64,000 nt of DNA, from NCBI GenBank assembly GCA_039025235.1, contig JBCCOS010000003.1, forward strand, positions 62,001-126,000, in the 5' to 3' direction. Shown here piece by piece: positions 1-8,767 of the stretch (its first letter is position 1; each line of letters starts with the position of its first letter). Made by a program: the position numbers and the translations under genes. The stretch is from MED-G105 sp039025235 (GTDB lineage Bacteria; Pseudomonadota; Alphaproteobacteria; Caulobacterales; Parvularculaceae). Below the pieces are notes generated by a model. It saw only the letters and a program-made list of their open reading frames with translations, was not told the origin of the DNA and ran no database searches.

Positions 1-86
1 CGTTTGATGGATCCGTATTACCAAAGCGCATGAGATTTTGTGTTGCGCTTTTTGCCCGGCCAAAAGGGCCAAAAAGGGAATGTGAC

Positions 87-1484
87 ATGGATGGCGCTGT
101 CTCCAATACGCAATCGGCCACTATTCGCCAAGCTGTCATGCTGGCGTGGCCGGCGTCCCTGGCGTCAATGGCCACACCACTTCTTGGGCTCGTCGATGTG
201 TGGGCCCTTGCGCGGTCTGATCGTCCGCTCGACATTGCAGCGGTTGGATTGGCCAGTGTAATTTTTGCCCTCGCCTATTGGAGCTTGGGCTTTATACGGA
301 TGAGTGTTGCCGGTTTAACAGCGCAAGCCCATGGCGCCGGGGATAACGTGGAGGTCCGTGCGACCCTCTCGCGCGGGCTGGTTCTTGGCGCGTCGCTCGG
401 CGGGGTCCTTGTTTTGTTGCAATGGCCCATGAGTGAGCTGTCGTTCCGTATACTTGCCGTTGGGTCAGAAGCCAGTGCCGAAACCTTCGCCTCGGCAGAA
501 ACCTATTTCGCTATCAGGATCTGGGGCGCGCCGTTTGTGATTGGCGTCTACGCTCTGTTTGGGTGGTTGATTGCCCTGGAGCGTACGGATTACCTCATGC
601 TTGCTAGTCTTTCGATGACGTTGATCAACACCGTCCTTGATTACTGGTTCGTTGTCGGTTTTGGCTGGGGGGCGGCAGGCGTCGCAGCTGGAACACTGAT
701 CGCGGAGATTGTTGGCTTTCTTATCAGTCTCGCTTTTGTCGCCTTGATGTTGAGAAAAACCGGTGGGCTCAAAGCGCATTGGTCGAAACAGCGTTTCTGG
801 GACCGTGATGCACTTTCCCGCACCCTCACTGTTAATTTCGATATCTTTATCCGAACATTTCTGTTGGCGATCTGCTTTGCCTGGTTCCTACAGCGCAGCA
901 GCAGTTTCGGTGATGTGACGCTTGCGGCCAATCAAGCGCTGTTACAGCTTTTCTTGTTTACGGGTTTGGCGCTCGACGGTTCAGCGATTGCTGCGGAGAC
1001 CCTTGTGGGGCAATCCGTTGGGGATCCCGATAAAGCACGCGGTCGAACGCGCTTTATTGCTGCCATTCGATCAACCAGCGTTCCCGCTGGTATCGCCGCC
1101 ATTTTCTTCGCAGTATTATACATTTTTGTTGGGGACGGCATGGTCATGCATTTGACCCCTAAGGGGGAGATTCGCGACGTTGCTCTTCGCTATCTCCCAT
1201 GGGTCGCTGTCAGTCCCATGCTTTTGCTTGTGGCGTTTCAACTCGACGGCATTTTCATTGGCGCCACCAGATCGCGCGAGATGCGGGATAGCATGATTAT
1301 CTGTGCCGCTGTTTTACTTCCAAGTTCGATCATTTTTGAAAACCTCATGGGCAATCATGGGCTTTGGCTCGCGTTTTCACTCTACTTTGTTTTGCGCGGC
1401 GGAACCCTTGCGGCCTACATGCCTCGGCTATTTAGAAGTTTTAAGGCCCCCACGTCCGAGAGTGCGACCGTCGTTAGAGAATAG
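87..1484 (+). CDS. MATE-family multidrug/toxin exporter (DinF-like)
   Basis: Integral inner-membrane antiporter of the MATE family, expected to export cationic or toxic compounds using H+ or Na+. The protein is about 465 aa, the usual MATE length, and is hydrophobic throughout with about 12 membrane segments. The N-terminal stretch AWPASLASMATPLLGLVDVW and the second-half segment LFLFTGLALDGSAIAAETLV match the paired MATE repeats, and the LALDGSAIAAE style is that of the DinF branch. The start at 87 is preferred over the in-frame ATG at 30 because a purine-rich AAAAAGGGA lies just upstream and the extra 19 residues are hydrophilic and unlike MATE N-termini. The gene stands alone on the plus strand. 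The family is clear; the substrate cannot be read from sequence. Confidence 0.88.
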   Translation: MDGAVSNTQSATIRQAVMLAWPASLASMATPLLGLVDVWALARSDRPLDIAAVGLASVIFALAYWSLGFIRMSVAGLTAQAHGAGDNVEVRATLSRGLVLGASLGGVLVLLQWPMSELSFRILAVGSEASAETFASAETYFAIRIWGAPFVIGVYALFGWLIALERTDYLMLASLSMTLINTVLDYWFVVGFGWGAAGVAAGTLIAEIVGFLISLAFVALMLRKTGGLKAHWSKQRFWDRDALSRTLTVNFDIFIRTFLLAICFAWFLQRSSSFGDVTLAANQALLQLFLFTGLALDGSAIAAETLVGQSVGDPDKARGRTRFIAAIRSTSVPAGIAAIFFAVLYIFVGDGMVMHLTPKGEIRDVALRYLPWVAVSPMLLLVAFQLDGIFIGATRSREMRDSMIICAAVLLPSSIIFENLMGNHGLWLAFSLYFVLRGGTLAAYMPRLFRSFKAPTSESATVVRE

Positions 1485-1495
1485 CCGCCCTAGAG

Positions 1496-1523
1496 ATTTC
1501 AACATGTAGACATTTCAACATGT
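1496..1523. repeat. 16-bp tandem duplication after the MATE gene
   Basis: The 12-mer ATTTCAACATGT occurs at 1496 and again at 1512, immediately after the MATE stop codon. It is one of many short direct duplications in this window. Confidence 0.7.
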
Positions 1524-1552
1524 GAAGAGCGCACGGCTTCAAAAGCTGTTGT

Positions 1553-2233
1553 TTATCGATCGTGCCGAGAGGTAAAACGCGCGCGTGAACTGACCCGGTA
1601 ACTTGCGCCGGTATTGGCGTCGTCTTCGATGACGCTCTCTTGTTGTTTTGATCGCGGTGGTTGAGCCAATTGATCGCTTAACGACTGTTTGTATTGGTAC
1701 CGCCGTTCCCCCGCGTCAACGGAGATAATGCCTCTTTCCGGCCTGCGTCCGGGGCGATTGCGAAACGCTTTATTGAAATGAGGTCCGCCATTATGGACCG
1801 CACCTGAGGATGCGCTGTCGAGTTTGTGTGCTGCTTTTGGCTGAAGGGTTGTCGCCCGCACCTGATACCGTTCTTTTGCTGTTGTCAGATGAGGGTGCGG
1901 ATCGTTGGCAGATCGAGAGGCGGCTTTGCTGCGCGCTTCTACTTTTCCCATAACTCGTCCCATGACTCGGCTCTTATTCTGTCCACGCGCTTGGTTAATG
2001 TCAGATAGGGTGGACATCCGATTAAGGCCAGAGGCGCCGGGCGATTGAGCATACCGGCCCGTTTTGTTGCGGATTAGACCTTGGGATTGACCGTCCTTGG
2101 CATCGGTCGGTTCATCGGGCGTAAGTGCCAAAAGCCCGCGCGTCCCATCAGCGCCAGCATTTTCGTTACCAATATACCAACTTAGAACGAGACCGAGGCA
2201 AACAAAGCTCAGAATATAGACAATCGAGTCCAT
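1553..2233 (-). CDS. hypothetical membrane-anchored, basic low-complexity protein
   Basis: 226 aa. One N-terminal hydrophobic segment (about residues 3-21, IVYILSFVCLGLVLSWYIG) would anchor it in the inner membrane. The rest is hydrophilic and disordered-looking, rich in Arg, Ser, Gln and Asn, with no recognisable fold or catalytic motif. It lies downstream of maeB on the same strand, separated from it by about 210 bp that hold a two-hairpin repeat. Coding status rests on the length of the open frame, the credible N-terminal anchor and the lack of any better frame here. I do not recognise the family. Confidence 0.5.
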   Translation of the reverse strand: MDSIVYILSFVCLGLVLSWYIGNENAGADGTRGLLALTPDEPTDAKDGQSQGLIRNKTGRYAQSPGASGLNRMSTLSDINQARGQNKSRVMGRVMGKVEARSKAASRSANDPHPHLTTAKERYQVRATTLQPKAAHKLDSASSGAVHNGGPHFNKAFRNRPGRRPERGIISVDAGERRYQYKQSLSDQLAQPPRSKQQESVIEDDANTGASYRVSSRARFTSRHDR

Positions 2234-2289
2234 TCAACGCCCTTGATTCAAACGACTACTCTTCGCAACGTAAGCAGCAAAAATCATGC

Positions 2290-2392
2290 TAAAGCGCCTC
2301 TGTTTCAATTGGAATCAGAACGGCGCTTTAGTTTGTTGATTTTATGCATTTCCTTAACGCCAACCGCACACACTTGGCTTGGAAATGCTTTA
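2290..2392 (+). repeat. RIME-like two-hairpin element, copy 1
   Basis: 103 bp, the best-preserved copy. Hairpin 1 runs TAAAGCGCC (2290) to GGCGCTTTA (2330), a perfect 9-bp stem. An AT-rich linker follows. Hairpin 2 has outer stem GCATTTCC/GGAAATGC (2346-2353 with 2381-2388) and inner stem GCCAA/TTGGC. Its ends, TAAAGC and GCTTTA, form a terminal inverted repeat. It lies 55 bp downstream of maeB. Confidence 0.9.
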
Positions 2393-2446
2393 ATTCTGAG
2401 TGTCGCTGGCAAGGGGCGTTTTAACCAAGTGTCTGCATATCCAAAA

Positions 2447-4747
2447 TCAACTTGTTTTGGCCGCCCACTCGCGGTGTTCCACATCGACGTCATAGGCCGC
2501 CATCGCAGCAAGCGTTACAACTTCCGATACGCGGGCGCCGATTTGGACAATCTGAACAGGTTTTTCGAGGCCAATGAGGATCGGACCAAGAACGGTCGCA
2601 CCGCCGACGGCGCCCAGAAGTTTCGTCGAAATCGATGCTGAATGCAGACCCGGCGTCACGAGGACATTGGCGTCATCCGTCAACCGAGAGAACGGATAAA
2701 CTTCGCGAAATTTGCTGTTAAGGGCCATGCGAGGCGTCATTTCGCCTTCGTATTCAAAGTCCACGTCAGAACGCGCGTCGAGACATCGTACAGCCCCGGC
2801 AACGCGATGCGAGTGTTCTGTGCCAGGATTACCAAAGTTAGAGTATGAAACAAAAGCGACACGCGGTTTAGCGCCAAAGCGTTTTGCAGCATGGGCGACC
2901 TGGACAGCGATGTCCGCCAAATCCTCTGAGGACGGAAGTTCGGCAATATTGGTGTCTGCCATATAAAGCGTTCGACCTTTTGCCAATATTATTGAAACGC
3001 CGACGAGTCTTTCATTTGGTCGAGGGTCAAGGGCAAGGCGTATATTATCCAATGCCACGTCATAGTGTCGGGTAACACCCGTGACGAGACCATCCGCGTG
3101 TCCTTGGGCCACCATGCATGCGGCAAAAACGTTTCGGTCTGTGTTCACCAAGCGTTGAGAGTCGCGCAAAAGATAGCCATTCCGCTGTTGCCGTTCGAAT
3201 AAAAACTCTGTGTATTCGGGATTGTGGGTTGATAAACGCGCATTATGAATTTCGAATTTGCAGCTGTCGGACATGCCAAGCTGCGCGATTTTCTCTTTTA
3301 CCCGCTCTTCGCGGCCCAACAAGATCGCTTCGCCGAGCCCTTCCTGTTGAAAAACATGGGCAGCACGGATCACTGTTTCTTCTTCACCCTCTGCAAAAAC
3401 AATCCGCTTTGGTTTCTCGCTACTGCGCAGTGTTGCAAATACTTTTTGAAGAAATGATGCAGACGGATCTGTTCTTGCGGCGAGGGAATGACGGTAAGTG
3501 GAGAGATCTTCAATGGGCTTGCGCGCAACGCCTGAATCGGCAGCGGCTTTTGCTACCGCAGGGGGGATCTCTGCAATCAGTCGTGGGTCAAATGGCGTCG
3601 GAATAATGTAGCCCGGCCCGAATTTCAGGCGCTTTCCGTAAGCTGCCGCCACCTCATCAGGCACATCCTCCCGGGCAAGTTTCGCAAGCGCCTCAGCGCA
3701 GGCAACTTTCATATCCTCATTGATCGTCCGTGCACGTGCATCGAGCGCGCCACGGAAAATGTAAGGGAACCCCAGAACGTTATTCACTTGGTTTGGATAA
3801 TCCGATCGACCTGTTGCTATAATAGCGTCGGTGCGGATTTCATTGATCACTTCTGGTAGGATCTCGGGAACGGGATTCGCCATGACGAAAATAATTGGAT
3901 TCTTCGCCATAGATTTGATCATCTCAGGGGTGACAGCGCCAGCAACTGAAAGGCCTATGCAAACATCGGCACCATCCATTGCTTCGGCAAGTGTTCTTTT
4001 GTCGGTTTCCACGGCGTGTGCGGAGCGCCATTGGTCCATACCATCGGGGCGTCCTTTATAAAGCACGCCCTTGCTACCGGATACGAGAATATTGCCATGG
4101 GGTACACCCATCGCTTTAAAAAGACCGACAACGGATAAAGCCGCTGAACCCGCACCAGACACGGCGACCTTCACGTCTTTAAGCGACTTGCCCGTAATGT
4201 CGATGGCGTTGAGAAGGCCGGCGGCTGCGATAATGGCTGTTCCGTGCTGATCATCATGGAACACCGGAATATTCATTTCTTCCTGAAGGCGCTGCTCAAT
4301 CAGGAAGCTATCTGGCGCTTTTATATCTTCGAGATTAATGCCGCCGAAGGCTGAGCCAAGGTATTTGACACAATTGATGAATTCCTCCGGATCCGATGTA
4401 TCGACCTCCAGATCAATGGAATCGATATCCGCAAAGCGTTTGAAGAGAACAGATTTGCCTTCCATCACAGGCTTTGACGCTAGGGCGCCGAGATCACCGA
4501 GACCAAGGATTGCCGTACCATTTGAGATAACGGCGACCATATTACCCTTTGACGTATAGTCATACGCAACATCAGGGTTTTCTGCGATCGCTTTAACAGG
4601 CGCTGCAACACCCGGCGAATAGGCAAGGGCCAGATCCCGTTGGGTCGCCATGGGTTTTGTTGGCGTAACCTCGAGCTTGCCAGGCTTGCCATTCTGGTGA
4701 AAATATAGGGCTTCATCATCGGTAAATTGAGCGGGTGTCTCGTCCAT
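2447..4747 (-). CDS. maeB: NADP-dependent malic enzyme with C-terminal phosphotransacetylase-like domain
   Basis: Oxidative decarboxylation of malate to pyruvate with NADP+, linking the TCA cycle to gluconeogenesis and NADPH supply. The 766-aa length fits the hybrid MaeB architecture: malic enzyme domain at about residues 1-430 and phosphotransacetylase-like domain at about 435-766. Visible motifs are DYTSKGNMVAVISNGTAILG (near 63-82), VFHDDQHGTA (162-171) and the nucleotide-binding SGAGSAALS (near 195). In characterised MaeB proteins the C-terminal domain is regulatory (acetyl-CoA responsive) rather than an active transacetylase; that is family knowledge. The ATG at 4747 follows AAGAAGGG on the minus strand. 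It is transcribed alone, with long spacers on both sides. Confidence 0.96.
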   Translation of the reverse strand: MDETPAQFTDDEALYFHQNGKPGKLEVTPTKPMATQRDLALAYSPGVAAPVKAIAENPDVAYDYTSKGNMVAVISNGTAILGLGDLGALASKPVMEGKSVLFKRFADIDSIDLEVDTSDPEEFINCVKYLGSAFGGINLEDIKAPDSFLIEQRLQEEMNIPVFHDDQHGTAIIAAAGLLNAIDITGKSLKDVKVAVSGAGSAALSVVGLFKAMGVPHGNILVSGSKGVLYKGRPDGMDQWRSAHAVETDKRTLAEAMDGADVCIGLSVAGAVTPEMIKSMAKNPIIFVMANPVPEILPEVINEIRTDAIIATGRSDYPNQVNNVLGFPYIFRGALDARARTINEDMKVACAEALAKLAREDVPDEVAAAYGKRLKFGPGYIIPTPFDPRLIAEIPPAVAKAAADSGVARKPIEDLSTYRHSLAARTDPSASFLQKVFATLRSSEKPKRIVFAEGEEETVIRAAHVFQQEGLGEAILLGREERVKEKIAQLGMSDSCKFEIHNARLSTHNPEYTEFLFERQQRNGYLLRDSQRLVNTDRNVFAACMVAQGHADGLVTGVTRHYDVALDNIRLALDPRPNERLVGVSIILAKGRTLYMADTNIAELPSSEDLADIAVQVAHAAKRFGAKPRVAFVSYSNFGNPGTEHSHRVAGAVRCLDARSDVDFEYEGEMTPRMALNSKFREVYPFSRLTDDANVLVTPGLHSASISTKLLGAVGGATVLGPILIGLEKPVQIVQIGARVSEVVTLAAMAAYDVDVEHREWAAKTS

Positions 4748-5171
4748 GGGACCCTTCTTTTTAGAACGCTATTTGTACCCCAACAGGCCTTACGCCTGTT
4801 AAGCTTGCACGGCAATCGTCGCCGTTTAATTTTCGATCGAGCGATGTAATCAAGCGACGATATAAGCAACAAACAATGTAAGTAAGGACTTGTGCAAGCA
4901 AGAAACAGGACAAGCAAGAAACAGGACAAGCAAGAAACTGGGCAAGCAAAAAACAGGCAAGCAAGACAAGACAACGCTGTTGTTTATCGTGACGTCGTTG
5001 CTTACTTCTTTATCTGAAAAGAGCCATTCGATTAATCCCGTATTAGAGTGCGCTATCGGCGAGGTGTCCACGTATATCGACTAAGGGTTCTATCCTTTGT
5101 TTTTGCTGTAAGCGGCTGCGGGAAACGCGCCATATAAAAAGTAAATCGAATTGTAACGAGGTATCCAGGTC
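4748..5171. other. intergenic spacer between maeB and nfu
   Basis: 424 bp between two divergent genes, so it should hold both promoters. The only structure seen is the 16-bp tandem array at 4895-4970. I find no credible open frame or RNA gene. Confidence 0.5.
4895..4970. repeat. 16-bp tandem repeat array (about 4.5 units)
   Basis: Unit CAAGCAAGAAACAGGA begins at 4895, 4911, 4927 and 4943 (period 16) and again at 4958 (period 15). The first two units are identical and the others diverge by one to three bases. It lies in the divergent promoter region of maeB and nfu. Confidence 0.88.
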
Positions 5172-5786
5172 ATGTTTATACAAACGGAAGACACACCTAA
5201 CCCACATTCCTTAAAATTTGTGCCGGATGTTGCCGTCTTGGGACTGGATGATCGAGGTCGCCCGGCAACCGGCATGGACTTTCCCACTGCTGCTTCCGCA
5301 GAAGGCGTTTCTCCCCTGGCATTGGCACTATTTCAGCTAGACGGCGTTACGGGGATTTTCCTGGGGCCGGACTTCGTTACGGTCACAAAGCCTGAAGACG
5401 TGGAGTGGGCCCACATAAAGCCGGCGATCCTGGGAGCCATTGCCGATCATCTGGTCGCGGGCGCGCCTGTCATCATAGATGGGGCATCAGCATCGGAAGC
5501 GGCTGAGGCTGGTCCAGCGACCCCTCTTGATGATTATGAGGGTGAAGATCGCGAGGTTGTTGAGCAAATCATTGATTTGATCGACACACGAGTCCGGCCG
5601 GCTGTGGCCGCTGATGGGGGCGACATCGTCTTCAAACACTATGAACCACGCACCGGCGTCGTCTTCCTTTCCATGCACGGCGCTTGTGCTGGATGCCCCT
5701 CGTCGACCTATACCTTGAAAGCGGGCATTGAGAATATGCTCAAGCATTATGTTCCTGAGGTTGTTAAGGTTGAGCCGGTTGTGTGA
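5172..5786 (+). CDS. Nfu/NifU-like iron-sulfur cluster scaffold protein
   Basis: Carrier that assembles or delivers Fe-S clusters to apoproteins. 204 aa in two domains: an N-terminal Nfu domain (MFIQTEDTPNPHSLKFVP at residues 1-18) and a C-terminal NifU-type domain (about 125-204) with the cluster-binding pair Cys172-x-x-Cys175 in HGACAGCPSSTYTLK. Length and domain order match the alphaproteobacterial and mitochondrial Nfu type. In many rhizobia this gene lies next to tsaB-rimI-fur; here it is about 21 kb away from that cluster. Start chosen at the ATG beginning the conserved N-terminus. It converges on metY across a repeat element. Confidence 0.95.
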   Translation: MFIQTEDTPNPHSLKFVPDVAVLGLDDRGRPATGMDFPTAASAEGVSPLALALFQLDGVTGIFLGPDFVTVTKPEDVEWAHIKPAILGAIADHLVAGAPVIIDGASASEAAEAGPATPLDDYEGEDREVVEQIIDLIDTRVRPAVAADGGDIVFKHYEPRTGVVFLSMHGACAGCPSSTYTLKAGIENMLKHYVPEVVKVEPVV

Positions 5787-5869
5787 GAGCAGGTCGATCT
5801 CTTGTCGATTTCAAGGGGAGCATAAAGGGACATTGATTGATCATCCTGAACGCGAGGCACCAAAGCCCT

Positions 5870-5986
5870 TAAAGTGTTTCCAGGCGAAGTGTGCACGGTT
5901 GGCCGCCTGTTTGGATATTGGCGGAAACGCATAAAAACAAAGACTTAAAGTGTCGTCCCGATTCCAATTGAAGTGTCGACGCTTTA
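5870..5986 (-). repeat. RIME-like two-hairpin element, copy 2 (inverted, diverged)
   Basis: Same plan as copy 1 in the opposite orientation: TAAAGTGTTTCC at the left end, partner GGAAACGC near 5922, linker, then TAAAGTGTCG...CGACGCTTTA forming hairpin 1. Hairpin 2 is about 14 bp longer than in copy 1. It lies in the convergent gap between nfu and metY, where it could serve as a bidirectional terminator or mRNA 3-prime stabiliser. Confidence 0.8.
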
Positions 5987-6023
5987 AGCCCGTTCAGGTA
6001 TCCCATTTGAAGCGGGGCGACTT

Positions 6024-7325
6024 TCAGACGATCGACAATGCCGCCTCCAGATCAGCGATCAAATCGTCAGCTGTCTCAAGCCCCACTGACAGCCTAACGA
6101 CGTCAGGTGCTGCACCAGCCGACACCTTCTGTTCGTCCGTTAGCTGGCGGTGGGTTGTTGATGCCGGATGGATAATCAGGCTTTTCGCATCACCCACATT
6201 TGCAAGATGACTAAAGAGTTTAACGCCGCCGACGACCTTCACCCCTGCATCATATCCGCCTTTAAGGCCAAATGTGAAAACTGAGCCTGCGCCTCTTGGG
6301 GCATATCTTGCTACCAACTGCGCGGAGGCATCGCCTTCAAGGCCGGCATAAGAGACCCACGCCACTTTATCATGGGCCTGTAAGAACGTTGCGACCTTAA
6401 GCGCGTTTTCACAATGTCGTTCCATTCGTAGGGAGAGTGTTTCAATCCCTTGTAGTATCATGAAGGCGTTGAATGGTGAGATTGCAGGGCCGAGAGAGCG
6501 CAGGCCCAATACCCGGCAGGCAATTGCAAATGCCATAGGGCCAAATGTTGGGTAGAATTCCATGCCGTGGTAATCGATATTCGGCTCAACGAGATGACGA
6601 TAGCGTGGATCGGAAGACCAGTCGAAATTACCGCCATCAACGATAATGCCACCCATCGATGTACCGTGTCCCCCTAAGAACTTCGTAAGAGAGTGTACAA
6701 CGATATTTGCGCCATGTTCGATGGGGCGGCAAAGGTATGGCGATGCCAAGGTATTATCAACAATCAAGGGTACTCTTGCTTCCGCGGCAATTTTCGCTAT
6801 CGCTTCAAGGTCTGTTATGGCCCCAGCAGGATTGGCGTAGCTCTCAACAAAGACTGCCTTAGTCTTATCGGTGATGGCCGCACGGAAACTATCTGGGTTC
6901 GTTGCGTCGGCCCAACTTGCTTCCCACCCAAAACGTTTAAATCCGTGATCAAACTGGTTGACCGATCCGCCATATAATTGCCGGGCAGCGACATAGTGAT
7001 CGCCCGTCTCCAAAAGGGTGTGCAAAACGATGAGCTGGGCGGCATGTCCAGACGCAACAGCGAGCGCGGCGCTTCCGCCCTCAAGTGCGGCAACGCGCTG
7101 TTCCAGAACATCGGTCGTCGGATTCATAATCCGCGTATAAACGTTCCCGAATTCCTCTAAATTGAACAGACGCGCTGCATGATCCACATCATCAAAGACA
7201 TAACTTGTTGTTTGATAAATTGGCGTCGCGCGCGCCTTTGTTGTTGGGTCAGGTGCGGCGCCGGCATGCAATGCATTGGTGTCAAAGCCAAGGGGGCGTT
7301 CACTTATATTTTTATCATCCGTCAT
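6024..7325 (-). CDS. metY: O-acetylhomoserine sulfhydrylase
   Basis: PLP enzyme forming homocysteine (or methionine) from O-acetylhomoserine and sulfide or methanethiol. 433 aa, typical for the family. Seen motifs: PIYQTTSYVFDDVDHAARLF, the PLP-lysine segment VVHSLTKFLGGHGTSMGG, and the C-terminal substrate loop SLIIHPASTTHRQL shared by MetY and cystathionine gamma-synthase types. A TTG at 7358 would add 11 residues but abuts the repeat element, so the ATG at 7325 with upstream AAAGG is preferred. No SAM-II-like riboswitch is recognisable upstream; a two-hairpin repeat occupies that position. The exact acyl substrate (acetyl versus succinyl) is inferred from family resemblance. Confidence 0.9.
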   Translation of the reverse strand: MTDDKNISERPLGFDTNALHAGAAPDPTTKARATPIYQTTSYVFDDVDHAARLFNLEEFGNVYTRIMNPTTDVLEQRVAALEGGSAALAVASGHAAQLIVLHTLLETGDHYVAARQLYGGSVNQFDHGFKRFGWEASWADATNPDSFRAAITDKTKAVFVESYANPAGAITDLEAIAKIAAEARVPLIVDNTLASPYLCRPIEHGANIVVHSLTKFLGGHGTSMGGIIVDGGNFDWSSDPRYRHLVEPNIDYHGMEFYPTFGPMAFAIACRVLGLRSLGPAISPFNAFMILQGIETLSLRMERHCENALKVATFLQAHDKVAWVSYAGLEGDASAQLVARYAPRGAGSVFTFGLKGGYDAGVKVVGGVKLFSHLANVGDAKSLIIHPASTTHRQLTDEQKVSAGAAPDVVRLSVGLETADDLIADLEAALSIV

Positions 7326-7359
7326 CCCTGAAACAGCCTTTCGCGAATTACTTTCCAAC

Positions 7360-7462
7360 TAAAGCATTGCCAAGCCAAGTGTTTGCGGTTGGCGTTAAGG
7401 AAATGCATAAAATTAAAAACTTAAAGCGCCGTTCTGAGTCCAATTAAAACGGAGGCGCTTTA
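7360..7462 (-). repeat. RIME-like two-hairpin element, copy 3
   Basis: 103 bp, inverted, well preserved: TAAAGCATTGCC at the left, GGAAATGC partner, linker, and TTAAAGCGCC...GGCGCTTTA at the right. It ends 35 bp upstream of the metY ATG and so lies in its promoter or 5-prime leader, 80 bp downstream of the lipoprotein gene. Confidence 0.9.
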
Positions 7463-7543
7463 GAAAGTCATAGAAATTTATCGCTCAGATTGTCTAGAGC
7501 TTTTCGCGGCGACATCGATTCGAGGCGCAGTTCTGAGATAAAA

Positions 7544-8293
7544 TTATCTCTTTTCTATCGTCTGAAGAACGCGTCGGTTTAGTTCACTTGAAATCTCATC
7601 ATGGGGCGCGGGCTCCCCGGGGTAGTACTCCCTTTGTTGTCGTTCGCCCTCAGCATATTCTTCGATGCCTTCGGTGAGATAAGTTGGGGCCGTTTTCATG
7701 TCGGCTTTGCTCACTGACGCGTTTGCGATTGGCCGGTCGTCATTTAGTTTAAGGCGGCCCTCTGTTGCGCCAAACCGGATCGGGGCGTCTTCTATGCTCT
7801 CCTCAGCAAACTGTGGCTCGTCAATCACGTCGTACGGTAACGGATTATCTATGCTGTCTGTTGCCGTGGGATCAATAATCCTCGAAGCATAAGAACGATT
7901 GTTCGGCGCTAAATCCGCGATCAGTGGGTTGGGAGAGAGCGTGCCAATAGAGCGTGGCTCATTGGAAAACCTTAGTCCATTTAATATGCTTGCAAGCAAA
8001 TGACCGCTGCGCTTTGCTGGTATATTGGAACTTCGTGTGGGAATTAATAGACCGGAAACTGGTTTATATCCGTCATATGAAAAATCCGCTTGCCATGTTC
8101 GATGTCGCGGCAATTTCAAGGTACACGGTGTAGTACAAGTCTTACTTTCGACCGCCTTATTTGTTGCCGAGTGGAGCATGACCTCTGCGCCTGGCGGCCT
8201 GCTTTGGAAAGTGGCTGTCTCTGTTCCGCCAACAATATTTGTCGCACATGCCGGTAAGGATAGGACAGTAATAGCCAATAATTTGAAGCGCAT
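7544..8293 (-). CDS. lipoprotein with PEGA-like N-terminal domain (paralogue A)
   Basis: About 249 aa. Begins with a lipoprotein signal peptide MRFKLLAITVLSLPAC, so Cys16 should be lipidated and the protein attached to the outer or inner membrane facing the periplasm. After it comes a small domain with ATFQSRPPGAEVML and CTTPCTLKLPRHRTWQADF, resembling PEGA-like surface modules of secreted lipoproteins. The middle is low-complexity. The C-terminus carries EYYPGEPAPHDEISSELNRR, shared with the upstream paralogue at 8768-9733. The ATG at 8293 is chosen because GCAAGGGAAATAGA precedes it and it places the lipobox correctly. Function unknown; the two genes look like a tandem duplication. Confidence 0.75.
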   Translation of the reverse strand: MRFKLLAITVLSLPACATNIVGGTETATFQSRPPGAEVMLHSATNKAVESKTCTTPCTLKLPRHRTWQADFSYDGYKPVSGLLIPTRSSNIPAKRSGHLLASILNGLRFSNEPRSIGTLSPNPLIADLAPNNRSYASRIIDPTATDSIDNPLPYDVIDEPQFAEESIEDAPIRFGATEGRLKLNDDRPIANASVSKADMKTAPTYLTEGIEEYAEGERQQREYYPGEPAPHDEISSELNRRVLQTIEKR

Positions 8294-8320
8294 TCTATTT
8301 CCCTTGCTTAGCAAAGATCG

Positions 8321-8438
8321 TCAAAACCGTCCTATCTTCAATACAATCTCGGAACGGTTTTGAGCCTCTGTTTTTTTAAGCGTTTCGACCCGTTACCAGT
8401 TGGGAGCCAATAGCAGACATTTGGCCTGGAAACGCTCT
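8321..8438 (+). repeat. RIME-like two-hairpin element, copy 4 (degenerate)
   Basis: Hairpin 1: TCAAAACCGT (8321) pairs with ACGGTTTTGA (8354-8363), enclosing the family-like AATCTCGGAACGG. Linker GCCTCTGTTTTTTTAAG. Hairpin 2: GCGTTTC (8380) pairs with GAAACGC (8429), ending TTGGCCTGGAAACGCTCT as in other copies. It lies just upstream of the lipoprotein gene start. The rest of the spacer, 8439-8767, shows nothing recognisable. Confidence 0.6.
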
Positions 8439-8767
8439 GGCAGAGCCTTCAACAAAATGAGCGACGCATGAAGGTTTGGCATGATTGTGTAGAGCGAATG
8501 ATCGTAACTGTTGCTCCGTTCTCAGTATTGCAACTCTGGCCAGAAAAGGGAACTCGCAAATCGCTAAATTACAGATCTGAAAGCGATTTGTGGTTGTTGT
8601 GACCGTGATGATTGCTAAAGGCAGCTCCGCTGCAAAATGCAATCGACGAATGGCTTTAGGAGTGGTTCGAACGCAAGAGCGACCGATTTAGCACGTGGGT
8701 GCGATGCAAACATCAAAACGTTTGGCTCGTGCATTCAATCTATTCGAGAGTTTTATCGGGTTTGCGA

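Noticed and set aside
2290..2511. Short frames repeatedly encoding the peptide QVCAVGVKEM at several loci
   Set aside because: These arise from translation of hairpin 2 and the linker of the repeat element and do not represent a protein family.
4895..4970. Possible CRISPR array
   Set aside because: Units are 16 bp and directly adjacent with no spacers, and no cas genes are present.
7326..7543. SAM-II riboswitch upstream of metY
   Set aside because: Expected by analogy with related genomes, but no pseudoknot-like conserved core is visible; the space is filled by the repeat element.
7535..7550. Palindrome GAGATAA-AA-TTATCTC at the lipoprotein stop
   Set aside because: Short, AT-rich, without a T-run; too weak for a terminator or operator call.
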